From: an uncultured Elusimicrobia bacterium
Lineage (GTDB): Bacteria > Elusimicrobiota > Elusimicrobia > UBA1565 > UBA9628
Length of the DNA stretch: 19,838 bases
Reading direction: 5' to 3'
NCBI GenBank assembly: GCA_903874575.1
Contig: CAIQSZ010000404.1
Span: forward strand, 1-19,838
Shown here piece after piece: positions 7,721 through 15,460 of the stretch. The first letter of the stretch is position 1. Every line of letters begins with the position of its first letter. The notes beneath the pieces are model-generated. The model was given only the letters and a program-made list of their open reading frames with translations. It searched no databases and was not told the DNA's origin. The position numbers and the translations under genes are program-made.

Positions 7721-9094
7721 CTACTTGGGATCCCGATATTCCCCTGTGATGTGGTGTTCAATAGACCTAAAGAGTTTCACCAGGGCCGATCTCCGGAACC
7801 CATACACCCCAGAAATCATTAAAGCGACTCCGCCGAGAAATATTAGGAGAAAGAAAATACCAGCAGTATTTATGCCTGACATTGCGGTTGCAATGAGGCT
7901 AGGGACCAGCAGTGCAATAGAAACCCACCGCCATATTTTCGCCGCATGATTGAGGCGGATCACAGCCTCGGCGATCTTCTTTTCTACTTTCGCCCACTCC
8001 GCGGGACCAGACCTTCCCGCAGGATGCTGTGACCCTACACCTTTAACCACATGGTAGCGAAGGTACTGCCGAAACCATAAAGGTTTATTGCGGTCGTTTT
8101 CCAATAGGTACGAATAGTAAGTGAGCAATTCATTCAAATTACGTAGGCTGGGATTGCCCGCACGCAATGCGCTGACCGCATTATCGACAAGGCCACGTTG
8201 CTTGGGGTCGCGGCTACTGATTCGAAGCAAAGCGTTCAGATGATCAGCCAACGACGGTCTGCCACCGGCACGATAAGCTTCTATAACACTGGGACTTAAA
8301 GGCCCAGATTCGAGAGTTCCTTTAAAAGCCGCTGCTGCAACGGCAACCGAAGGCACATCCCAATTATTCGCCCGATTATTCCCAAGGGCCGCAATCTGTG
8401 TCCCGACCACTTCCGGCAAGCTAGTTGTGATGGAGTCCTCACCACGCAATCCCCAAACACCATTGACGTAAAACACAGGGGACCCCCACGCTTCTAACTG
8501 CTTGGCCACCCTTCGAGCCTTCCGGACGCTATCAATTTGTCTTATGGCAGATTCAAGCTCAACCTGTTCCCACTGACGAAGATAGGTCCAATGCGTCTCT
8601 CTGAGGGCCAGCGCATCTTCGGCAGCCTGATCTGCGTCCGGCATTTCGAGGCTCTCAGTCGCTTGGAGAGCCCTCACCGATTCCTTGACTTTGCTTAAAC
8701 GATATTTGGCCTCGCCTGCGACAGTTTCGGCAGCGGCCCTCAGTGTGCTGATCTTCAACTCAGGGGGCATAAACCTAAACTCTTCAGCACTAACTCCCCT
8801 TCTGGATATTTCTCTAATCAGCTCTAGATGCGGGTCTGTGACTGAGCCGAGATGAGATGCGGAGCCAGAGGGATGAATGGAATCAAGTCCCTGAAGCCTA
8901 TACAGTGGAAACGAAGGACTCATACCACCTAGGGAGCCTCTAAATACCATATCTGCGCCGGGGACCAACGCGATGGCGGCAATGACATGAGGCACCAAAG
9001 CCGCTTCGCCGGCAGTGGGGCGCGTGAAACGCTGGGCATAAGCGGAATGCGCGGACGCGAGGAGGATGGCGCTGAGCAGTGAGAAATGTCTCAT
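7721..9094 (-). CDS. Unrecognised secreted or membrane protein in low-GC DNA
   Basis: A 457-residue protein I cannot assign. It starts with a clear signal peptide (MRHFSLLSAILLASAHSAYAQ, cleavage likely after AYA). The middle is helix-rich and charged with a probable coiled region around residues 110-200 (KYRLSKVKESVRALQATESLE and following). Near residues 390-434 there are two hydrophobic spans (WVSIALLVPSLIATAM and IFFLLIFLGGVALMISGVYGF), followed by a basic 24-residue tail. The expected arrangement is a large extracytoplasmic domain anchored at its C-terminus. The DNA is visibly richer in A and T than every neighbouring gene, with codons such as AAA, ATA and TTT that are rare nearby, which suggests separate origin or relaxed composition. 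It converges on the zinc-ribbon gene with 66 bases between. Confidence 0.8.
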   Translation of the reverse strand: MRHFSLLSAILLASAHSAYAQRFTRPTAGEAALVPHVIAAIALVPGADMVFRGSLGGMSPSFPLYRLQGLDSIHPSGSASHLGSVTDPHLELIREISRRGVSAEEFRFMPPELKISTLRAAAETVAGEAKYRLSKVKESVRALQATESLEMPDADQAAEDALALRETHWTYLRQWEQVELESAIRQIDSVRKARRVAKQLEAWGSPVFYVNGVWGLRGEDSITTSLPEVVGTQIAALGNNRANNWDVPSVAVAAAAFKGTLESGPLSPSVIEAYRAGGRPSLADHLNALLRISSRDPKQRGLVDNAVSALRAGNPSLRNLNELLTYYSYLLENDRNKPLWFRQYLRYHVVKGVGSQHPAGRSGPAEWAKVEKKIAEAVIRLNHAAKIWRWVSIALLVPSLIATAMSGINTAGIFFLLIFLGGVALMISGVYGFRRSALVKLFRSIEHHITGEYRDPK

Positions 9095-9100
9095 GAACTT

Positions 9101-9106
9101 ATTATG
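9101..9106 (-). promoter_or_regulatory. Possible -10 box for the low-GC gene
   Basis: CATAAT on the minus strand matches the -10 consensus at five of six positions and lies six bases before the ATG at 9094, so the mRNA would be leaderless or nearly so. I see no good -35 box at the right distance. Confidence 0.4.
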
Positions 9107-9141
9107 GTGCGCGGAACTCGGAAGCGGGAAGGGCCCAAGGA

Positions 9142-9170
9142 CCTAGGCGGTAGTCATATGTCGGCCTAGG
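9142..9170. repeat. Inverted repeat in the divergent intergenic region
   Basis: CCTAGGC (9142-9148) and GCCTAGG (9164-9170) form seven perfect pairs around a 15-base centre containing CATATG. It sits between two divergently transcribed genes (starts at 9094 and 9222). It could be an operator for a dimeric regulator or a hairpin; no U-tract follows, so a terminator is unlikely. Confidence 0.5.
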
Positions 9171-9202
9171 CCCCACACGCTCAGCGCCGACGGAACTCCG
9201 GA

Positions 9203-9208
9203 TATAGT
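9203..9208 (+). promoter_or_regulatory. Possible -10 box for the DUF4015 gene
   Basis: TATAGT, five of six against consensus, ends 13 bases before the ATG at 9222, giving a leader of only about six bases. No convincing -35 box is visible 16-18 bases upstream, so a regulator may help here; the inverted repeat at 9142-9170 is close by. Confidence 0.4.
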
Positions 9209-9221
9209 ATCGTCTTCGGCA

Positions 9222-10463
9222 ATGCTCGTCGCGCTCGCCCTTCTCATCCTCCTGACGCCCGCCCCGCGCGCCCAAGAGAACGCTCCCGCCTCCACCGCGA
9301 CGCTGCGCGGCGTGCACTACACGGGCTGGAGCGCGGGCTCCACGAAGGGGCGGATGCGCTTCCGCGACGAGATGAAGGCGGCGGGGTTCAACGCGGTCGT
9401 CATCGCGCTCAAGGATTACGACGGCCACGTGTTCGTAAAGGATGTGCCGCTGGCGGTCAAGACCAAGTCCTACATGAACGCGATCCCCGACCTGCCCCGC
9501 GCGGTCAAGGACTTCAAGGACGCCGGCATCTACACGATCGCGCGCATCGCCGTCTTCAAGGACAACCACCTGGCGCGCGCGCGACCGGACCTGGCCGTGC
9601 ATTTCCCGGACGGCCGCATCTGGGCCAACGACAAGGGGACCGCCTGGGTCGATCCGTACAAGAAAGAAATCTGGGAGTATGCGGTCGACATCGCCTCGCG
9701 CGCGGCCTCGGCCGGCTTCGATGAGATCCAGTTCGACTACATCCGCTTCCCGTCCGACGGCAAGACGCGGCAGTGCCGCTACTCCCGCGCCGATCACACT
9801 CCGGCCACGGCCGGAGAGGCCCTGCGCGAGTTCCTGACCTTGGCCCGGGAGCGCCTCAAGCCGCTGGGCGTCAAGCTCTCGATCGACACCTTCGGGCTCA
9901 CCGCCAGCGTGGACAACGGAATGGGCATCGGACAGCGCCTGGACCAGATGGCCGACCTGGTCGACTTCGTTTCGCCGATGATGTACCCGTCGCATTACGC
10001 CAAGGGGCAGTACGGACTCAAGAATCCGAACCGCCAGCCGTACCTGACGGTGCGCCAAGGGGTCAAGGACGCGCTGGGACGCCTGGGAGGCAAGCCGGAG
10101 CAGCTGCGGCCTTACTTCCAGGATTTTTCGCTGGGCATCAAGTACACGCCCGCCTTCGTGCGCGCGCAGATTCGCGCGGCCGAGGAGCAGGGCGTGCGCG
10201 GCTGGATACTCTGGAACCCCCAGAACCGCTACAGCTGGTCGGCCATCGCGGCCGGCCCCATCCAGAAGCCCGAGGCGGAACCGGCGACGGCAAAGCCCCG
10301 GTCCCCCCGCAAGCCGACGCCGAGAGAGGCGCCCGCGCCGCTGCCCGAAACGCCGCCCGCGCAGGCGAAGATGCCCGAGCCGTCCGGCGACGCGTTCGCT
10401 CCTTCTCCCGCAACCGCCCCCATCTCCGAAGCCCCGTCGACGCCGACCCAGGAGGTCCGATGA
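9222..10463 (+). CDS. DUF4015-type putative glycoside hydrolase, secreted
   Basis: A 413-residue protein with a short signal peptide (about 1-17, ending PRAQ) and a TIM-barrel-like domain of the DUF4015 putative glycosyl hydrolase family. Key segments are LRGVHYTGWSAGS (28-40), NAVVIALKDYDGHV (57-70), GFDEIQFDYIRFPSDG (165-180), SPMMYPSHYAKGQYG (251-265) and GVRGWILWNPQNRYS (324-338). Acidic residues D167, E168 and D172 in the central motif are the natural catalytic candidates. The substrate is not known; an extracytoplasmic polysaccharide is expected from the family. After residue 346 comes a roughly 65-residue Pro/Ala-rich tail, probably disordered. The stop overlaps the start of the M16 peptidase gene by four bases (ATGA), so the two are probably made together, possibly for envelope processing. 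Confidence 0.88.
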   Translation: MLVALALLILLTPAPRAQENAPASTATLRGVHYTGWSAGSTKGRMRFRDEMKAAGFNAVVIALKDYDGHVFVKDVPLAVKTKSYMNAIPDLPRAVKDFKDAGIYTIARIAVFKDNHLARARPDLAVHFPDGRIWANDKGTAWVDPYKKEIWEYAVDIASRAASAGFDEIQFDYIRFPSDGKTRQCRYSRADHTPATAGEALREFLTLARERLKPLGVKLSIDTFGLTASVDNGMGIGQRLDQMADLVDFVSPMMYPSHYAKGQYGLKNPNRQPYLTVRQGVKDALGRLGGKPEQLRPYFQDFSLGIKYTPAFVRAQIRAAEEQGVRGWILWNPQNRYSWSAIAAGPIQKPEAEPATAKPRSPRKPTPREAPAPLPETPPAQAKMPEPSGDAFAPSPATAPISEAPSTPTQEVR

Positions 10464-13372
10464 AGCTCCCGCTCGCGCTCGTCTCCCTGCTCGTTCTCTG
10501 CCCTCTCCAGGCGGTTCACGCCAAGCCGGCGGCCGCCGCGCTGTCTACGACCATGCCGGCGACGCTCGCCAAGCCGCTGCCCAACGACGAGATGGCGGTC
10601 ACCATCCACCGTCTTCCCAACGGACTGACGGTGTACCTGAGCCGCAACCCGGACCTGCCCAGGATCTCCGCGCACATCGCGGTGCGCGCCGGCTCGAAGA
10701 ACGACCCGGCCGACGCCACCGGCCAGGCGCACTACCTCGAGCACATGCTCTTCAAGGGCACCACCCGCCTCGGCTCGCTCGACTACAAGAGCGAGGCCCC
10801 CCACCTTGCCCGCATCAAGGAGCTCTACGAAAAGCGCGCGAAAGCCGATCCCGCCGGACGCGCGAAGCTCGACAAGGAGATCGACTCGGAGAACCTCGCC
10901 GCTGCGGCGACCGCCGTGCCCAACGAACTGGGCCGCTTCTATCGGGAGATCGGAGCCGACGGCCTAAACGCCTATACCACCGATGAGCATACGGTCTACA
11001 TCGTCGACATCCCTTCGAATCGGCTCGAGCAGTGGGCCGCGATGGAGGCCGAACGTTTCGCCCATCCCGTCTTCCGCCTGTTCCCCGGCGAGCTGGAAGC
11101 CGTGTATGAAGAGAAGAACCGCTCGATGGACAACGCCGAACGCATCATCGGCGAGGAAGTCGAGAAGGCGCTCTTCAAGGATCACCCGTACGGCACGCAG
11201 ACGACCCTGGGAACCGTCGAGCATTTGAAGAACCCGTCTTTGACGAAGATGGAGGAGTTCTACGGCCGCTGGTACGTTCCCAACAACATGGCGATCGCGC
11301 TGGCGGGAAACTTCGATCCCGATCGGGCGCTGGCGGTGCTCGCGGAGACCTTTGGCGCGTGGACCCCGAGGCCCCTGCCGCCGGCGCAGAGCTGGCCCCT
11401 GCCCAAGCCCAAGGGCGAGGAACGCCACGAGGTCAAGTACGAGGCCGAGGAAAAGGTCATGGTCGCTTGGCCGACCGTCGCCGCCTCGCACCCCGACGCG
11501 GACGCGCTCACGGTGATGGACATGATCTTGGACAACTCGGCGGCGGGCCTGATGAACCTGCGCCTTAATCAAGCGCAGAAAGTCAAAGCGTCGGGCTCCT
11601 ATCCGCAGCTGCGCAACGACGCCGGCGCGTGGTATATGTGGGCCGCCACGAAGAAGGGGCAGACTCCCGAGGAGGCGCTCAAGCTCCTGCTGGATACGGC
11701 CGAGGCCGTCAAGAAAGGCGAGTTCGATGCGGCCGACATCGCTTCCGTGATCACCGCTTTCGAAATCGGCCATAAACGCGGCCTGGAAAGCAACGAGGCG
11801 CGCGTCCAGACGATGATCGGAAACTTCGCGTCCCTCCAGCCGTGGGAGCGTACGGTCGGATGGCTCGACCGCCTGCGCGCGGTCACCAAGGACGACGTCG
11901 TGCGCGTGGCGCGCAAGTACCTCGGTCCCGACCGCGTCGTCGTGTTCCGGCGCAACGGCAAGCCCGTCATCCCGAAGATCGATAAGCCCGGATTCACGCC
12001 CCTGGACATCGATCCGAAGCGGGAGTCCGGGTTCCTGAAGGAGGCGCTTGCCTTGCCGGTCAAGCCCATCGAGCCGCGCTGGCTCGCGCCGGGCAAGGAC
12101 TATCAGATATCTCCCGTCGAGGGCGGCCGGCTCTATGCGGTGAAAAATCCCTACAACGACCTTTTCCAGCTCTCGATCCGCTTCGAACGCGGCTGGCGCG
12201 GGGAGCGCCGCCTGTGCGAGGCGCTGGAGCTGCTGGGGCTGTCCGGCGCCGGCCCTTACTCCGCCGATGAATTCAAGAAGAAGCTCTACGCCCTGGGCTC
12301 CACCCTTTCATACAGCTGCGACGAACGCGAGTCGGCGGTGCACCTCAGCGGCATCGACCGCAACTTCTGGCCGTCGCTGGAATTGATGGCCCAGCGCTTC
12401 GACTGGCCGAACCTATCCTCCACGACCCTGGCCGATATGATCAAGGTCGACCTGGGCGCGCGCGAGGACGAGAAACGAGATCCGGGCGCCGTGCACTTCG
12501 CGCTCGGCCGGCTCGCGATGCGCGGGCGCGAGAGCGAGGTGCTGGCGCGCCTGACCAACGACGAACTCAAGAAGCTCGACGAGCCGGGCCTGAAGGACCT
12601 GATCCGGGACTTCCCGCGCTGGGAGCGGCGCGTCGCCTATGTGGGTCCGCGCGCGCCGTCCGAGATCGCGAAGCTGCTCGAGTCGAACGTCCGCTACAAG
12701 TCCCCCCCCGCGCGCGCGCCTCTGCGCCTGCTCAAGCCCGCGAGGAACCGCGTGCTGTTCGCCCACCGAGACATGGCGCAGGCCCGCGTGGGGCTGTTCT
12801 CCGCCGACGAGGTCTTCAACCCGGAGCACTTCGTCGACTACCTGTTCTACGCGCAGTACATGGGCGGCGACATAAGTTCGGTGATCTTCCAAGAGGTGCG
12901 CGAAGCGCGCGCGCTCGCCTACAGCGCGGGCGGCGGACATTCGACCTCGGTGGACAAAGGCGACCAGACCCAGCTGTGGGGCTCGCTCGGTTGCCAGGCC
13001 GACAAGGCGCCCGAGGCCGTCGCGCTGATGCTCAAGCTGTTCGCCGACTTCCCCGCGTCGGACAAGCGCTTCCGCGAGACGGCCAAGGCCGTCGAGGAAT
13101 CCTATCGCGCGGACCCCGTATCCTTCCGCGCCGTCCCGTACGTCGTGATGGACTGGGAGGACGCGGGCCTGCCGGGCGGAGATCCTCGGCCGAAGCGGTT
13201 TGAGAAGGTCCTGCGCTACACGCCCGCCGACTTAGAGGCCTTCGCCAAACGCTTCAAGACCGCGCCGCTGACCGTCTGGATTCTCGGCCAGCGCGACCGC
13301 GTCGGACTGGACCGACTCAAGCCGCTCGGCGACTTCGAGGAAAAGGGCCTCTCCGACCTTTTTCCGTACTGA
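10460..13372 (+). CDS. Large two-module M16 (insulinase/pitrilysin) zinc peptidase, secreted
   Basis: A 970-residue protein with a signal peptide (about 1-21, ending VHA). The first M16 module carries the inverted zinc motif H91-Y-L-E94-H95 (GQAHYLEHMLFKG). The third ligand should be one of the glutamates E211 or E218 in ELEAVYEEKNRS. The roughly 60-residue charged stretch between them (ARIKELYEKRAKADPAG and on, 117-165) is seen in many long bacterial M16 proteins. WYVPNNMAIALAGNF (near 271-285) starts the partner domain. The second module begins after about residue 540, has no HxxEH and ends with REARALAYSAGGG (about 814-826), so it is probably structural. Role: zinc-dependent degradation of peptides in the periplasm or at the cell surface. 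The start is supported by GGAGG seven bases upstream and the overlap with the preceding gene. Confidence 0.94.
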   Translation: MKLPLALVSLLVLCPLQAVHAKPAAAALSTTMPATLAKPLPNDEMAVTIHRLPNGLTVYLSRNPDLPRISAHIAVRAGSKNDPADATGQAHYLEHMLFKGTTRLGSLDYKSEAPHLARIKELYEKRAKADPAGRAKLDKEIDSENLAAAATAVPNELGRFYREIGADGLNAYTTDEHTVYIVDIPSNRLEQWAAMEAERFAHPVFRLFPGELEAVYEEKNRSMDNAERIIGEEVEKALFKDHPYGTQTTLGTVEHLKNPSLTKMEEFYGRWYVPNNMAIALAGNFDPDRALAVLAETFGAWTPRPLPPAQSWPLPKPKGEERHEVKYEAEEKVMVAWPTVAASHPDADALTVMDMILDNSAAGLMNLRLNQAQKVKASGSYPQLRNDAGAWYMWAATKKGQTPEEALKLLLDTAEAVKKGEFDAADIASVITAFEIGHKRGLESNEARVQTMIGNFASLQPWERTVGWLDRLRAVTKDDVVRVARKYLGPDRVVVFRRNGKPVIPKIDKPGFTPLDIDPKRESGFLKEALALPVKPIEPRWLAPGKDYQISPVEGGRLYAVKNPYNDLFQLSIRFERGWRGERRLCEALELLGLSGAGPYSADEFKKKLYALGSTLSYSCDERESAVHLSGIDRNFWPSLELMAQRFDWPNLSSTTLADMIKVDLGAREDEKRDPGAVHFALGRLAMRGRESEVLARLTNDELKKLDEPGLKDLIRDFPRWERRVAYVGPRAPSEIAKLLESNVRYKSPPARAPLRLLKPARNRVLFAHRDMAQARVGLFSADEVFNPEHFVDYLFYAQYMGGDISSVIFQEVREARALAYSAGGGHSTSVDKGDQTQLWGSLGCQADKAPEAVALMLKLFADFPASDKRFRETAKAVEESYRADPVSFRAVPYVVMDWEDAGLPGGDPRPKRFEKVLRYTPADLEAFAKRFKTAPLTVWILGQRDRVGLDRLKPLGDFEEKGLSDLFPY

Positions 13373-13395
13373 GCGTCCGCCCGGCAAGGCTCAGT
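13368..13395. terminator. Shared stem-loop at convergent gene ends, possible bidirectional terminator
   Basis: ACTGAGC (13368-13374) and GCTCAGT (13389-13395) pair perfectly over seven bases with a 14-base loop. The two arms contain the TGA stop codons of the plus-strand M16 gene and the minus-strand gene ending at 13391. Short T-runs lie on both outer sides (TTTTT before, TTT after), as a two-way terminator would need, but they are short and slightly displaced. Confidence 0.4.
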
Positions 13396-14146
13396 TTGAG
13401 GAAGGCTCTGCCATGACCGCCTTCCTGGCCTCCTTCAACTGCCCGGTCAGCACGGACTTGTCGTGTTCGCTGAGCGGCGAAGCGTCGATCTCCTCCTGAG
13501 CGGCGTCCACTTGTTCCGCCGCGTCGGCGGCGACTCTGTCGGGTCGTCCCGTGCCCGCGTTCTTGCCCGCGAAGTTGTAAACGGGGCCGACCGCGCGGCC
13601 CATCAACTCGGATCGGTCGGTGACGCTGTAATGCACGCGAGCCGCCACCGCGCTCTGGGTCTTCGATGGGTCCAGCTTCGGGGCAGCGAATACTCTGTTT
13701 ACCGGCTTGTCCGTTCGGGGCGCCGGCGCGGAAACCGGAATGGAAGCCGAGGAATGCGCCGAGGAGCCGCTCTCAAGGTGCTGGGAGACGGCCAGCCTGC
13801 GCGACGCGACGGCGGACGCCGCCGGCGCCGCGGCCGCAGCCGCGGAAGCGGGAAGGTTGGAAGGCGCAGGGGCCTGGCTCACAACCTCCAAAAGGATCGG
13901 AGCCGGAGAAGATTCCGAAGCCGGAACCTCTCCCATCGGAACGCCCGCGACCGCGCTTTTCGTCGTATGAGCCGGGATGGCCAACGCGGACTCCGATGAC
14001 GCGGGAGGAACCGCGGACAGCGTCGATCTCTTCGGAAAACCGCCGAGGGAGAAGACCAGGAAAACGCCCCCCGCGCCGACGACGAGCGCGAACCCCGCTA
14101 GGCCCGCTCCGGCCATCCTTACCCGTTCTTTATCTTGATCGGTCAT
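13391..14146 (-). CDS. Hypothetical single-span membrane protein with Ala/Ser/Pro-rich linker
   Basis: A 251-residue protein without a family I can name. A short basic/acidic N-terminus (MTDQDKERVRM) is followed by one hydrophobic span (about 12-34, AGAGLAGFALVVGAGGVFLVFSL), then a long low-complexity region rich in Ala, Ser and Pro (about 40-150). The last 100 residues are more regular, with a helical, acidic end (AADAAEQVDAAQEEIDASPLS and on). With no cleavable signal, the N-terminus should stay in the cytoplasm and the rest face outwards. It has its own promoter candidate and a GGGGGG ribosome-binding sequence. It converges on the M16 gene with 18 bases between. Function unknown. Confidence 0.72.
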   Translation of the reverse strand: MTDQDKERVRMAGAGLAGFALVVGAGGVFLVFSLGGFPKRSTLSAVPPASSESALAIPAHTTKSAVAGVPMGEVPASESSPAPILLEVVSQAPAPSNLPASAAAAAAPAASAVASRRLAVSQHLESGSSAHSSASIPVSAPAPRTDKPVNRVFAAPKLDPSKTQSAVAARVHYSVTDRSELMGRAVGPVYNFAGKNAGTGRPDRVAADAAEQVDAAQEEIDASPLSEHDKSVLTGQLKEARKAVMAEPSSN

Positions 14147-14169
14147 GACCTACCCCCCGCGACTTCCTC

Positions 14170-14198
14170 AGTGTAGACATGCCGACGCGCAACCGCAA
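14170..14198 (-). promoter_or_regulatory. Promoter of the low-complexity membrane protein gene
   Basis: On the minus strand TTGCGG (14193-14198) and TACACT (14170-14175) are separated by 17 bases. The -10 box is identical to that of the suf promoter. The start codon at 14146 lies 23 bases after the -10 box, leaving a normal short leader with a G-rich ribosome-binding site. Confidence 0.55.
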
Positions 14199-14244
14199 GA
14201 CGGCGAGGCGGGATTTACCGAATTTTTACGATCCTTGGAATCTT

Positions 14245-15309
14245 TTACGCGCCATGCGGCGCGGCCGCCTGGGCCAACTCCCTCCTGATCTCGGCCAGCG
14301 TGCAATCCCCCGGAAAAAGGCGCGCCGCGATCTCCGCCCGCTCGGCCGCCTCTTCGCGGCGGCCGAGGGCGATCAGGGCGCGCAGACCGTTTACATGAAA
14401 AGTCCGCTCGCTCGGATACTTGACGACCGCCCGGCGGCACAAGGCCGCGCAATCGTCGAAACGGCCGGTCCGCCCGTAAATCGCCGCCAGCCCCATCCAG
14501 CCGAACGCCTCGTGGCCGCGAGCCGCCAGCCACTCGCACAACGCCTCGGCATCGCCGTACATCTCGAACGCGAGCTGGGACGAAAGCAAGTTCTCGACGA
14601 AACGCTCCGCCCCATTGCCGCCGAGCGTTTTGAGACGATGAAGTATCTGGAGAAAGTGGCGACAGGGCGTCCATGCATGACGCCCCTCGCCCAGGGGCAG
14701 CCGGACGAGACGCCGGATGTCCTCGGTATGGAACTTCCCCGCCTCGGGCATCGTGAGCAGGATCGGCTTGGCCTCTCCCGCCCAGGGCCTCAACGTTCCG
14801 AAAGACAGGCGCACCCCCGGGGGAATGATCAAGCGCTCGATCGGCAGTTCGTGGCGCGCGGGACCGTCGACGGGCATCATGCCCCCGGCGAGAATGCGCG
14901 CCTCGGCCCAGGAAATCTCGACGGCCGTTTCGGCGTCCAGATAGAGCTTAAGTCCGGCGAAGCGACGTACGCCGCGCACCAATGAGAAGACTTGGCCGGG
15001 CATATGCCCCATCCAGAGGAACTCCTTGCCTTTGGGAGCCTGAAGGCGTCGCGCGGCGACGAACTCACGCACCCGGTCGCGCGCGGGAAACACCGGCACC
15101 CACACGCCGCCGAGTTCCGGGTCTTTATCCGCCCAAACCGGGAACAAGGCGTCGGCCCGCGTCACGCGCTTGGTCTCCCCCTCGAGGAGCGGCTCGTCGA
15201 GCGTCAGCAGGTACGTCTCGGACCGCAAGAGCTCTTTGTAAAGGGACGCGCGGTCGGCGCGCGGGTCGAGCGCGGCTCGATGGAGAAGGTGTTCGAGATT
15301 TTCGACCAT
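14245..15309 (-). CDS. SseB N-terminal-domain protein with TPR-like C-terminus
   Basis: A 354-residue cytoplasmic-looking protein with no signal peptide. Residues 1-140 resemble the SseB N-terminal domain: a helical start (MVENLEHLLHRAALDP), LYKELLRSETYLLTL, then LFPVWADKDPEL and WVPVFPARDRVREFV, a pattern of strands that reads a value and compares it. A middle region (150-230) continues with IIPPGVRLSFGTLR. Residues about 250-335 are two TPR-like helical pairs (EALCEWLAARGHEAFGWMGL, AALCRRAVVKYPSERTFHVN, ALGRREEAAERAEIAARLFPGD). SseB-like proteins are poorly understood; the TPR part suggests protein binding. It has its own promoter overlapping the proA relic. The ATG at 15309 lies only five bases after the -10 box. 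Confidence 0.75.
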   Translation of the reverse strand: MVENLEHLLHRAALDPRADRASLYKELLRSETYLLTLDEPLLEGETKRVTRADALFPVWADKDPELGGVWVPVFPARDRVREFVAARRLQAPKGKEFLWMGHMPGQVFSLVRGVRRFAGLKLYLDAETAVEISWAEARILAGGMMPVDGPARHELPIERLIIPPGVRLSFGTLRPWAGEAKPILLTMPEAGKFHTEDIRRLVRLPLGEGRHAWTPCRHFLQILHRLKTLGGNGAERFVENLLSSQLAFEMYGDAEALCEWLAARGHEAFGWMGLAAIYGRTGRFDDCAALCRRAVVKYPSERTFHVNGLRALIALGRREEAAERAEIAARLFPGDCTLAEIRRELAQAAAPHGA

Positions 15310-15314
15310 GCTCC

Positions 15315-15343
15315 AGCTTAACCCTCCGGAAAATCCGAGTCAA
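15315..15343 (-). promoter_or_regulatory. Promoter of the SseB-TPR gene
   Basis: TTGACT (15338-15343) and TAAGCT (15315-15320) on the minus strand are 17 bases apart. The -35 is strong; the -10 matches at three of six positions but fits the TANNCT form seen elsewhere here. Only five bases separate the -10 from the ATG at 15309, so transcription would begin at or next to the start codon. The -35 box lies just beyond the end of the proA relic. Confidence 0.5.
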
Positions 15344-15349
15344 GACCCA

Positions 15350-15439
15350 GATTTCCTCGACCATCTTCGGGTCGACGCGCACGTCGACGTAGACGTACCC
15401 CAGGCCCTTGTCGTTGGCCGAAACCGGGAGGATCGACTC
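15350..15439 (-). pseudogene. proA relic: 30-codon fragment of glutamate-5-semialdehyde dehydrogenase
   Basis: Read on the minus strand, this stretch gives ESILPVSANDKG, then LGYVYVDVRVDPKMVEEI. The intact proA of this window has ESLIPVLAHDKG, then LVHVYVDARADLRMAEEI at 18840-18929. By hand alignment 68 of 90 bases and 19 of 30 residues are identical, without any insertion or deletion. The similarity stops at both ends: no catalytic cysteine region follows and no cofactor-binding region precedes it. The fragment lies in the 151-base gap between two genes. It is therefore a remnant of a diverged proA copy or of a recombination event, not a functional gene. The frame reads on past its end, so expression as part of a short peptide cannot be excluded. 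Confidence 0.75.
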
Positions 15440-15460
15440 TCGCAAGGGCCGGGCGATTCC

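Noticed and set aside
9102..10058. A 318-codon open frame on the minus strand opposite the DUF4015 gene
   Set aside because: Antisense shadow of a clear gene, Arg/Gly/Val-rich, with no motif.
9773..10459. Possible 229-residue N-terminal extension of the M16 peptidase
   Set aside because: It overlaps the DUF4015 gene in another frame and reads as low-complexity Arg/Pro/Gly sequence. The ATG at 10460 has a ribosome-binding site, a signal peptide and an ATGA overlap.
14230..14242. Imperfect palindrome GATCCTTGGAATC after the SseB-TPR gene, considered as a terminator
   Set aside because: The pairing is interrupted and the loop is too short; the nearby A/T runs alone are not enough.
15125..15445. 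A 106-codon minus-strand frame starting with the proA-like segment, considered as a small gene
   Set aside because: After the 30 proA-like codons it runs into the SseB-TPR gene in a different frame and becomes Arg/Pro-rich; only the relic part is meaningful.
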